11,533 nt of DNA from Flavobacteriales bacterium. Lineage in GTDB: Bacteria > Bacteroidota > Bacteroidia > Flavobacteriales_D > Sanyastnellaceae. Positions 1 to 6,212 of this stretch are shown piece by piece. The translations under genes were made by a program, and so were the position numbers. The notes beneath the pieces were generated by a model. It made no database searches, was not told the origin of the DNA, and worked only from the letters and a program-made list of their open reading frames with translations. Each line of letters starts with the position of its first letter. The stretch's first letter is position 1. Location of the stretch: positions 1-11,533 of the forward strand of contig CANGVZ010000036.1 of NCBI GenBank assembly GCA_947457285.1, given 5' to 3'.

Positions 1-288
1 CCTGGTAAGGACTTTAAAAATCTTCAAAATGTGTTCAAACTCCTTTTGGAACATGAAACACGCGTGACCAATGAAATCAACGGAGTGGTAGATATCTGTC
101 TCAAAGAAAAAGACTACACCACCCACAATTTCATGCAGTGGTACGTGGCTGAGCAAATCGAAGAAGAAACGCTCGCTCGCAACATCCTCGACAAATTGAA
201 GCTCGTAGGAAACGATGGCGGTGCCCTATACCTCTTCGACCGCGATCTTCTCGCCATGGCTGCAGCGCCAGTTGAAGAAGCAGAATAA
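1..288 (+). CDS. Non-heme bacterial ferritin, C-terminal part (5' end outside window)
   Basis: The reading frame is open from base 1 and ends at TAA 286-288, so this is the last 95 codons of a gene starting upstream. The product resembles the third and fourth helices and tail of bacterial FtnA-type ferritin, which oxidises Fe(II) and stores iron as a mineral core in a 24-subunit shell in the cytoplasm. Seen directly: a helix ending in VTNEINGVVDICLKEKDY, then the family's HNFMQWYVAEQIEEE stretch, whose glutamates include ferroxidase/metal-site ligands, then NILDKLKLVGNDGGALYLFD, typical of the end of ferritins. The tail AAAPVEEAE is acidic and unremarkable. The N-terminal ferroxidase residues lie outside the window, so activity cannot be judged. 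The GTG at 31 is an internal valine codon, not the start. A terminator follows at once, so the gene ends its transcription unit. Confidence 0.9.
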   Translation, partial: PGKDFKNLQNVFKLLLEHETRVTNEINGVVDICLKEKDYTTHNFMQWYVAEQIEEETLARNILDKLKLVGNDGGALYLFDRDLLAMAAAPVEEAE

Positions 289-310
289 GCATAGATTTTA
301 GTTAACAATC

Positions 311-350
311 AGCCGTTTAGAAGAATTTTCTTTTAAACGGCTTTTCTTTT
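311..350 (+). terminator. Intrinsic terminator after the ferritin gene
   Basis: AGCCGTTTA (311-319) is the exact reverse complement of TAAACGGCT (334-342). The stem extends inward through a G-T wobble, two A-T pairs and a G-C pair (320-323 with 330-333), giving 13 bp around a 6-nt loop. A T-rich run (TTTTCTTTTTG, 342-352) follows. It lies 22 bp after the ferritin stop, as expected for a Rho-independent terminator, and separates ferritin from the next operon. Confidence 0.85.
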
Positions 351-360
351 TGTGCAAGTC

Positions 361-368
361 TAATTTTG
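361..368 (+). promoter_or_regulatory. Probable -7 promoter element for the yfiR-TPR-phosphatase operon
   Basis: TAATTTTG fits the Bacteroidota primary sigma factor -7 consensus TAnnTTTG exactly. It lies just after the ferritin terminator and 26 bp before the TTG at 395. Transcription would begin near 375, giving a leader of about 20 nt. No clean -33 TTTG was found at the usual spacing, only the T-rich terminator tail, so the call rests on the -7 motif and its position. Confidence 0.45.
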
Positions 369-394
369 GTACAAGGCAAATTGTTTTCAAGTAC

Positions 395-928
395 TTGACC
401 AAAACGCTTACATATCTGGCTATTATCGTGGCGCTCTGCACCCTTGGGCGCACCACAGTGCGCGCCCAAAAGCTTGATGAAAGCGATACTCGGGCTCTCA
501 TTCACGCCAACTATCTTTACCAATTTGCCACCAATTGTAACTGGCCAGCAGAAACAAAAAAAGGAAAGTTCTACATTGGGGTTCTGGGAAATTCTGACGT
601 TTTCAACGCCACCAAAGAAAAATTCGGGGCAAAACCTGTGGGCAATCAAACCATAGAAGTGGTTTCCTTGACCGATATACCAACGACACAATTTTTTCAT
701 ATCATTTTTATTGATAAATCAAGAAAAAATGATCTCGCTAAAGCCACGCGCGATTTAAAAACGAAAAGCACACTCATCCTCACCAATTGGGACGGAGCGC
801 TTGGAAGTGGAGCACATATCAATTTTAAAAATGTAGACAACAGCGTGCGTTATGAAATGAACGAAAACGCCATCAACGATAGGAAGATTACCCCTGGAGT
901 TAAAATCATTCAATGGAAAGTACAATGA
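395..928 (+). CDS. Secreted YfiR / DUF4154 family protein
   Basis: The 177-aa product fits the YfiR (DUF4154) family, small periplasmic proteins. The characterised member, Pseudomonas YfiR, binds and represses the membrane diguanylate cyclase YfiN. Visible family features: a signal peptide (Lys3, hydrophobic TYLAIIVALCTLG, likely cleavage after VRA near residue 25), the motif NYLYQFATNCNWP (39-51, compare family FLYNFAKFVEWP), the HIIFIDKS strand (from 102), and the closing pattern with GAHINF and VRYEMNENA (about 140-160). No ATG lies at the 5' end. The frame also has a TTG at 350, but that sits in the terminator tail and before the -7 motif; TTG 395 gives a compact signal peptide and follows the predicted transcription start. 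The stop overlaps the next start as ATGA (925-928), so the two are probably coupled. The partner is inferred to be the HAMP phosphatase two genes downstream. The family call is good; the start is uncertain. Confidence 0.8.
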   Translation: MTKTLTYLAIIVALCTLGRTTVRAQKLDESDTRALIHANYLYQFATNCNWPAETKKGKFYIGVLGNSDVFNATKEKFGAKPVGNQTIEVVSLTDIPTTQFFHIIFIDKSRKNDLAKATRDLKTKSTLILTNWDGALGSGAHINFKNVDNSVRYEMNENAINDRKITPGVKIIQWKVQ

Positions 929-1842
929 AGACTTTGATTGTCATTTTTTCCTCCCTCTTGCTAACAGTAGCTACTAGTGCTACAGGGCAGGAAACTCTTC
1001 CATTGACCAAACTGGCGGCCGAACTCTGCAGTCAACATCGCCTCATCGAAGCATCACGCGAGGCGGAGAAGGCGATTGTAGACCCCGTCGAAATGAAGGA
1101 TGCTCAGTCGTGGTATATCGCTGGTTTTATATACAAAGAACTTTACAAGGATCGCGAATCTGAATTGAGAGAAAGTCCATACAGGGAAAAGGCCATTCAA
1201 TGCCTTCAAAACGCGCTCACCCTCGATAAAACAGGAGAAAACACTCAAAATACCAAGGCGGCTATACGATACTTAGCGATAAGTTATTTCAACGACGCGC
1301 TAAAACGTTCTAAAGAAATCACCTCAGCCACCGCAGAGGAACCAGAAGCGCTTTATCAAAAATTTAGACATAGCATGCGTCTTGTGAATGTGCAAACAGA
1401 CTTTACGGAATACGACAAACAAATATTCAAATCACTTGGTCAGGCTCACTATAGACTGTGGGAACAAAACACCTCAGCTTCCGGAATCGCAGCGCGCAGT
1501 GCTGATTATTTCCAACGCGTACTCATCATCGACGAATCTGATTGCGAGGCGAAATTCAACCTCGTAATCATCTATTATAACCAAGGAGTTCACAAAATCC
1601 GCTCTCTCGATTTGCAGTCGGATTTAAATGACTTGATCGCGTCACAAGAATTGGCGATACGATTCTTCAATAAAGCACTTCCTTATGCACAAGCCTGTTT
1701 TGATTCGTGTCCTAGCAAGGTAGAATATTATAAAGGTCTAATGTTTTGCAATCGCGCACTTGGAAAAGAAGATGAGTACTTACGATTGAAAGCCCAATTG
1801 GAAAGCCTTATCCAAAGCGGACAATTACGAGAGAAGAAATGA
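925..1842 (+). CDS. Secreted TPR-like helical repeat protein
   Basis: The 305-aa product starts with a clear signal peptide (MKTLIVIFSSLLLTVATSATGQ, cleavage near residue 22), then alpha-helical repeats of TPR character: paired helices with alanine, tyrosine and leucine at packing positions, for example AAELCSQHRLIEASREAEKAI, EKAIQCLQNALTLDK, SADYFQRVLIIDESDCEAKF and AIRFFNKALPYAQACFDSCP. Repeats are degenerate, so the number of units is unsure. No catalytic motif was seen; a protein-binding scaffold in the periplasm is the likely role. ATG 925 overlaps the upstream stop as ATGA; an in-frame ATG at 913 would add four residues but places acidic Glu2 before the signal peptide, so 925 is preferred. 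The stop overlaps the phosphatase ATG at 1839. By position it may bridge the YfiR protein and the phosphatase sensor domain; this is inference. Confidence 0.75.
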   Translation: MKTLIVIFSSLLLTVATSATGQETLPLTKLAAELCSQHRLIEASREAEKAIVDPVEMKDAQSWYIAGFIYKELYKDRESELRESPYREKAIQCLQNALTLDKTGENTQNTKAAIRYLAISYFNDALKRSKEITSATAEEPEALYQKFRHSMRLVNVQTDFTEYDKQIFKSLGQAHYRLWEQNTSASGIAARSADYFQRVLIIDESDCEAKFNLVIIYYNQGVHKIRSLDLQSDLNDLIASQELAIRFFNKALPYAQACFDSCPSKVEYYKGLMFCNRALGKEDEYLRLKAQLESLIQSGQLREKK

Positions 1843-3629
1843 AAGGAATGAGATTTACCATAGCACGTAGAATCACCCTAGGATTTGGGTTGTTCATCCT
1901 CGTGGTGGCTATCCTATTTCTCATCACAACTTCTACTCTGCGTCAAAGTCGCGAGATCAACCAACGCATCAACGAAAATTTCGTCCCTTCTCTTTCCTCT
2001 CTTCAAGAACTAGACAACCGACTGATGCGAAGCCAAGACTTGGCGCGACAATGGGCATTCGTGCAGCGACTCGAAGATGACCGCGAACGAAGAGAAATGG
2101 TGCAACTAGTGGATAAGATCATTCCAGCACAGCTTTTCAAACTCAATGAATGCGCCATCAAATGGAATCAATCCGACAAGGCTGTACATGAGCGACTCGT
2201 CGGCAACACTCGCCGCATTCTTCGGTATTATAAAGAAATAAAAAATCTCCTTCCTTCTTTCGATAGCTATGCCGATCCGATAGCCACTATGAGTGCGGAG
2301 CAATATTTTATAGAAGGTGGTCAAATCCCCAATGTCTATGAAGAGATACGCAAAGACATCGATCTTCTCATCGCGCATCATCAATCATATATGCAATCGG
2401 ACATTGCGTTGATGAATAACAGTTTTGACCAGCTCAAAATGTTATTGATCAACATCTCCATCAGCGTCATTGTAGCAGGTATTCTTATTGCGTTTTTCAC
2501 CACGCGTTCTATTGTGAAGCCCATCAATCACTTGAGAAAGAAATTAGCGAATTTATCACAAGGTATTTATTCTATACACCCCGCGAAAGCTGGGAATGAT
2601 GAAATTGGTGATATGGCCAAGGCGGTCAATAAACTTGTAGCAAATTTTGAAAAAACAAAGGAGTTTTCTATTAACGTGGGAGCTGGTAATTTCAATATTC
2701 CCTTTGAACCGCTAAGTGATCATGACGAAATGGGAAAAGCGCTCATGCGCATGCGCGATGATTTGCTGTCTTACAGAAGTGAGATGGAACAAAAGGTACG
2801 TGCGCAAACACAAGAGATTCGCCGTCAAAAAGAAGAAGTAGAAATTCAAAAAGAAAAGGTTACTGCGCTCTACATCGATCTGCAATCGAGTATTGATTAT
2901 GCGCAGCGCTTGCAGGAAACAATTTTACCAAATGACGCAAGCATCAAACGTATGTTCCCTGACTCGTTTGTGTTTTTCCGTCCAAAAGCCACCGTTAGTG
3001 GAGACTTTTATTGGTTTAAAGAATTGGGTGGAAAAAAAGTCTTTGCGGCCGCAGACTGCACTGGCCACGGCGTTCCGGGGGCGTTCATGAGCCTCGTGGG
3101 ACACAACGTATTAAATACAGTAACAAAAGTATTTACCAAGCCTTCTCAGATTTTGAACAACGCCAACCGCCTCGCTGTAGACGTGCTTAGACCTGTAGAT
3201 GGCGAAACGTATATGCGTGATGGCATGGACATCGCTCTATGCACGATTGATCAAAAGGCGATGACGCTTGAGTTTAGTGGCGCGCACAATCCTGTTTATA
3301 TCGTTCGCAATGGCGAGTTGATAACCATCGAAAGTGATCCCTTCAGCATCGGTAGCTACATCAACAACGAGCGTGAATTCACCAATCACAATGTCAACCT
3401 GCGCGACGGTGATTGTCTCTACATATTCAGCGATGGATATGCCGATCAATTCGGCGGTCCGAAAGGAAAGAAATTTATGCGCAAGCGTTTCCGCGAACTA
3501 TTGTTGGAAATATCGCACTTGCCTATGCCCGAACAAAAGTGGCGCCTTATGGACACTCTCGACCGTTGGCAAGGCAATCAGGAACAAGTGGATGATATCC
3601 TCGTGATAGGAATTCGGATTCAAGACTAA
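1839..3629 (+). CDS. Membrane HAMP / SpoIIE-type PP2C serine phosphatase
   Basis: This 596-aa protein is a transmembrane receptor with a cytoplasmic Ser/Thr phosphatase output. Order: TM1 (about 12-31), a mainly helical periplasmic sensor (about 32-200), TM2 (about 201-220), HAMP (about 221-275, with IVKPINHLRKKL and DEIGDMAKAVNKL), a second HAMP-like segment (about 276-312, with GAGNF and DEMGKALMRMRDDL), a charged coiled coil (about 313-350), then the SpoIIE/PP2C domain. The metal-binding aspartates look intact: D389 in SGDFYWF, D406 in ADCTGHGVPGAFMS, D532 in FSDGYAD, and D585/D586 in QVDDILVIG. SIDYAQRLQETILP before the domain is usual in Bacteroidota SpoIIE-like proteins. Known SpoIIE/RsbU phosphatases act on phosphorylated STAS anti-anti-sigma proteins; no STAS or anti-sigma gene is in the window, so the substrate is unknown. 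ATGA overlap couples it to the TPR gene. It ends one base from uspA on the other strand. Confidence 0.9.
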   Translation: MKGMRFTIARRITLGFGLFILVVAILFLITTSTLRQSREINQRINENFVPSLSSLQELDNRLMRSQDLARQWAFVQRLEDDRERREMVQLVDKIIPAQLFKLNECAIKWNQSDKAVHERLVGNTRRILRYYKEIKNLLPSFDSYADPIATMSAEQYFIEGGQIPNVYEEIRKDIDLLIAHHQSYMQSDIALMNNSFDQLKMLLINISISVIVAGILIAFFTTRSIVKPINHLRKKLANLSQGIYSIHPAKAGNDEIGDMAKAVNKLVANFEKTKEFSINVGAGNFNIPFEPLSDHDEMGKALMRMRDDLLSYRSEMEQKVRAQTQEIRRQKEEVEIQKEKVTALYIDLQSSIDYAQRLQETILPNDASIKRMFPDSFVFFRPKATVSGDFYWFKELGGKKVFAAADCTGHGVPGAFMSLVGHNVLNTVTKVFTKPSQILNNANRLAVDVLRPVDGETYMRDGMDIALCTIDQKAMTLEFSGAHNPVYIVRNGELITIESDPFSIGSYINNEREFTNHNVNLRDGDCLYIFSDGYADQFGGPKGKKFMRKRFRELLLEISHLPMPEQKWRLMDTLDRWQGNQEQVDDILVIGIRIQD

Positions 3630-3630
3630 A

Positions 3631-4467
3631 TCAAGGCACAAACATGGCCTTATCGATTACATAAGTATCGATAGGATTCACGCACAATACAGGTATCTGC
3701 GCTTCATTAGTGATGATTTGTTGCTCATAGCTTTGATTGAAAATGCTCATGATGCTATTATCATGAAAATTCATAATACAAATCAAATCCGCCTCAACAC
3801 CAGCGCTGTATTTCAACAGAGCCTTTACGAATCCATCTGACTTGCTTTCTGTAACTTCTGTTTCGTATGGAATATTCTTACCTGCCAAATATTCGCCAGC
3901 GAAACGCATATTGCGATCGAGCTGGTTTCTCAAGAATTCATCGGTCTCGCCTGGTGTGATCAAATGTACCTTGGAACCGAAGTACTGCGCCATATCGGCT
4001 ACCAAACTGAGCTTTTGCTTTGTTTCCTTGTGCAAATCGAGTGGGACCACAAGTTTGTGATATCCATTGGGGCGAATAGGGCGCTCTTGCACAACAATGA
4101 ATGGAACGCTGCTTTCGGTGACAATTTTCAAAGCTCTGCCTCCTGTGAGGAATTGCATGCCGCGAAGACCGTGCGTGCCCATAATGATGAGCGATGCATC
4201 GATTTCGGTTGCTACCTTATCGATGTCCTCGAAAATACTTCCGATACGAACGATGGTTTGAATCTCGACTTCATTTTCTCGTTGGATCAACTCTTTCAAA
4301 GCTTGGAGGCGCATTCTTGCCTCATTGATATTTTTTTTATTATCAATGATGTGAATCACGTGGATTTCAGCCCCAATGGTTTTACCCATTAATAGCGCGT
4401 GACCGAGAGCGTTGTCGCTCACCTTTGTAAAGTCTGTTGGTACAAGGATTTTTTTGTCGTAAACCAT
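3631..4467 (-). CDS. Universal stress protein, tandem UspA domains
   Basis: A 278-aa cytoplasmic protein with two UspA folds (about 1-130 and 136-268), a common tandem arrangement. Domain 1 opens with KKILVPTDFTKVSDNAL and carries the nucleotide-loop region at MGTHGLRGMQFLTGGRALKIV. It keeps the first glycines (G97, G100) and G109, but the next residue, usually Ser or Thr, is Gly110. Domain 2 opens with HKLVVPLDL but has no GxxG loop; the equivalent stretch is IMNFHDNSIMSIFNQS. ATP binding is therefore doubtful for domain 2 and open for domain 1. Usp proteins are stress-linked and often bind ATP, but a precise activity cannot be given. ATG is at 4465-4467 on the minus strand. The gene follows the hydrolase after 65 bp, which holds a good promoter motif and a palindrome, so it is probably transcribed on its own. 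Its stop lies 1 bp from the phosphatase stop on the plus strand. Confidence 0.88.
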   Translation of the reverse strand: MVYDKKILVPTDFTKVSDNALGHALLMGKTIGAEIHVIHIIDNKKNINEARMRLQALKELIQRENEVEIQTIVRIGSIFEDIDKVATEIDASLIIMGTHGLRGMQFLTGGRALKIVTESSVPFIVVQERPIRPNGYHKLVVPLDLHKETKQKLSLVADMAQYFGSKVHLITPGETDEFLRNQLDRNMRFAGEYLAGKNIPYETEVTESKSDGFVKALLKYSAGVEADLICIMNFHDNSIMSIFNQSYEQQIITNEAQIPVLCVNPIDTYVIDKAMFVP

Positions 4468-4493
4468 AGCGATGTCAGAAGTTTCGTGGAGTG

Positions 4494-4501
4494 CAAATCT
4501 A
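4494..4501 (-). promoter_or_regulatory. Probable -7 promoter element for uspA
   Basis: On the minus strand this reads TAGATTTG, an exact match to the Bacteroidota -7 consensus TAnnTTTG. It lies 26 bp upstream of the uspA ATG, giving a short leader. The -33 region would fall on the palindrome at 4511-4526; no perfect TTTG is present there, only TTTT. Confidence 0.5.
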
Positions 4502-4510
4502 ATTCGATTT

Positions 4511-4526
4511 TCCTATTAAAATAGGA
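4511..4526. repeat. 16-bp perfect palindrome upstream of uspA, possible operator
   Basis: TCCTATT, AA, AATAGGA: perfect 7-bp arms around two bases. No T-run follows on either strand, so it does not read as an intrinsic terminator for the hydrolase gene. It covers the -33 area of the predicted uspA promoter, which suits a regulator site. The function is inference from symmetry and position only. Confidence 0.35.
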
Positions 4527-4532
4527 CTTAAA

Positions 4533-5291
4533 TCATAGTAAGTAAGTTTCAACTGCTTCAATGAATGCTGCGGGCGCCTCAGCGTGCACCCAATGCCCTG
4601 CAGAGGCGATCACTTTAAACTCAGCATTCGGAATCAGTTCTGATATAGAATCGAAGTCTTTTGCGGGAACATAACCACTCTGCCCGCCTGTAAGCATGAG
4701 CGTAGGCGTGTCGATGGTTTCATCTGGCATCGCCGATAAAATCGCATTTATCTCCCTGTTCAGCACATCCAAATTGAACCGCCAGGCCAGTTGTTCGGGT
4801 GTTTTCCAATAGAGATTTTTCATCAAAAACTGCACAGTGGAAGGTTCGGTGACAAATTGTGTCAGACGCTCTTCTGCTTCTTTTCTGGACTTTACATGAT
4901 CGACGTCCACATGAAATAAGCCTTGAAAAATTTGGTCGTGATGCGGGCGATATTGTTTGATACCCATATCCACCACGATCATTCGGTCCACCAGGAATCC
5001 ATTTTTCTGAGCGAAGCGCATAACAGTCTTTCCGCCCATGCTATGACCGAGGAGTATCACATCGCGCAGGCCTTCTGCGGCAATAAGTTCAAGTAAGTCA
5101 TCTGCCATGGCATCATAAGACATTACATCATGATGCAGAGAATGTCCATGATTGCGCTGATCGACAAGGTAAACGGTAAAGTTCTCAGCGAATTTTTTTG
5201 CGTGCGTTTGCCAGTTGTCGCTGCTGCCAAAAAGACCATGAAGTATAATGAGGGGTTGGCCTTCTCCTATTTTTCTGAAATGTAGGTTCAT
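4533..5291 (-). CDS. Alpha/beta fold hydrolase, YbfF-like esterase
   Basis: A 252-aa cytoplasmic protein with the complete pattern of the alpha/beta hydrolase fold. Visible: the oxyanion-region motif LHGLFGSSDNW (17-27), the VDQRNHGHS strand-turn (43-51), the nucleophile elbow GHSMGG with Ser84, and the late histidine His233 in SAGHWVHAEAP. Asp108 in VVDMG follows the strand after the nucleophile and is the likely acid if the protein follows the YbfF arrangement. The family hydrolyses esters or thioesters; LHGLFGSSDNW together with RNHGHS is characteristic of the YbfF type rather than of haloalkane dehalogenases. The substrate cannot be told from sequence. The ATG (5289-5291) starts 2 bp after the pdxJ stop, so the two are surely co-transcribed, though no direct link to vitamin B6 chemistry is evident. 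Confidence 0.88.
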   Translation of the reverse strand: MNLHFRKIGEGQPLIILHGLFGSSDNWQTHAKKFAENFTVYLVDQRNHGHSLHHDVMSYDAMADDLLELIAAEGLRDVILLGHSMGGKTVMRFAQKNGFLVDRMIVVDMGIKQYRPHHDQIFQGLFHVDVDHVKSRKEAEERLTQFVTEPSTVQFLMKNLYWKTPEQLAWRFNLDVLNREINAILSAMPDETIDTPTLMLTGGQSGYVPAKDFDSISELIPNAEFKVIASAGHWVHAEAPAAFIEAVETYLL

Positions 5292-5293
5292 GT

Positions 5294-6007
5294 TTATCTC
5301 AATTCGCGTTTGTAAAGCGCTACAGTATTTTCCAAACCAAAATACAAAGCATCGCTTATCAAAGCGTGCCCGATAGAAACCTCCAGGAGATTGGGAATGT
5401 TTTGGTGGAAAAATCTCAAATTTTCCAAAGACAAATCGTGTCCTGCATTCAACCCCAAGCCGACTTTAGAGGCGGCTTCTGCGGCTTTTATAAATGGCGC
5501 AATAGCAATGTCTCTATCCTTTGCATACCCTGAGGCATAAGCTTCTGTGTATAGTTCAATGCGATCGGTCCCAGTATCTGCCGCGTGTTCGACCATTTCA
5601 ACCACAGGGTCCACGAAAATGCTCACGCGAATTCCAAGGTCTTTCAGACGTGTGGTGATTTCCAGCAATAGTTTTTTATGGGTAATGGTATCCCATCCAG
5701 CATTGCTGGTGAGCACTCCCGGCGGATCGGGAACTAAGGTGACCTGATGTGGTATTACTTCACAAACCAAGTCAAGAAAACGATCATCAGGATATCCTTC
5801 TATATTGAACTCTGTAGTCACAATTTTTTTTAAATCTCTGACATCTTGATAGCGAATATGGCGCTCGTCGGGCCTTGGATGAACAGTGATACCCTCTGCA
5901 CCGAAGCATTCGATGTCGGCTGCGGCCTTTATCACATCCGGAGTATTGCCGCCTCTCGCATTGCGAATCGTAGCTATCTTATTGATATTCACACTCAGCT
6001 TGGTCAT
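5294..6007 (-). CDS. pdxJ: Pyridoxine 5'-phosphate synthase
   Basis: PdxJ condenses 1-deoxy-D-xylulose 5-phosphate with 3-amino-2-oxopropyl phosphate to form pyridoxine 5'-phosphate, the last ring-closing step of the DXP-dependent vitamin B6 pathway, in the cytoplasm. The 237-aa length is normal. Visible motifs: LSVNINKIATIRNARGGN (4-21), HPRPDERHI with His43, FNIEGYP with Glu70, TLVPDPPGVLTSNAGWD (90-106), ELYTEAYA, LNAGHDLSLENL with His190, and the phosphate-binding EVSIGHALISDAL near the end. His43, Glu70 and His190 match the catalytic His45, Glu72 and His193 of the E. coli enzyme. The NINKIAT form, in place of the E. coli NIDHIAT, is common in Bacteroidota. ATG is at 6005-6007 on the minus strand. 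It is first in a pair with the hydrolase and divergent from the CBS-nadK block. Confidence 0.97.
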   Translation of the reverse strand: MTKLSVNINKIATIRNARGGNTPDVIKAAADIECFGAEGITVHPRPDERHIRYQDVRDLKKIVTTEFNIEGYPDDRFLDLVCEVIPHQVTLVPDPPGVLTSNAGWDTITHKKLLLEITTRLKDLGIRVSIFVDPVVEMVEHAADTGTDRIELYTEAYASGYAKDRDIAIAPFIKAAEAASKVGLGLNAGHDLSLENLRFFHQNIPNLLEVSIGHALISDALYFGLENTVALYKRELR

Positions 6008-6212
6008 TCTTGCTGTATTTGTTATTAATGAAACTTATTCTGTGCAAAACTCTAAACTATTTGGCTTGGCTGTACGTTTATATACTGCAATTTTTGGCTC
6101 AATATTTATATCAACAAACATGAACCATTTTTTATCGCTCGCGTTATAAAATGGTAGGGTAACAAAAACTCCCGATGTAAAAAAGAAAATAGGAACCTAA
6201 CACCCTAGCACA
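6008..6212. other. Divergent intergenic region between pdxJ and the CBS gene
   Basis: This AT-rich 205-bp gap must hold promoters for both directions, but no exact TAnnTTTG was found. The nearest candidate for pdxJ is GAGTTTTG on the minus strand (6045-6052), one mismatch from consensus and 37 bp before the ATG. An imperfect hairpin has CCATTTT (6125-6131) and AAAATGG (6148-6154) around 16 nt; it lacks a T-run on the plus strand. A nine-codon frame (6120-6149) overlaps that hairpin, with no support as a gene. Nothing else recognisable was seen. Confidence 0.5.

Noticed and set aside
317..700. 127-codon minus-strand frame opposite the YfiR gene
   Set aside because: It lies antisense to a well-supported secreted protein with a family motif, covers the terminator, and its translation shows no recognisable domain.
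3964..4392. 142-codon plus-strand frame opposite uspA
   Set aside because: UspA on the minus strand has clear family motifs throughout this stretch; the plus-strand translation has none.
4511..4526. Palindrome read as a terminator for the alpha/beta hydrolase gene
   Set aside because: No T-run follows on the minus strand and the stem has few G-C pairs, so an operator is the better reading.
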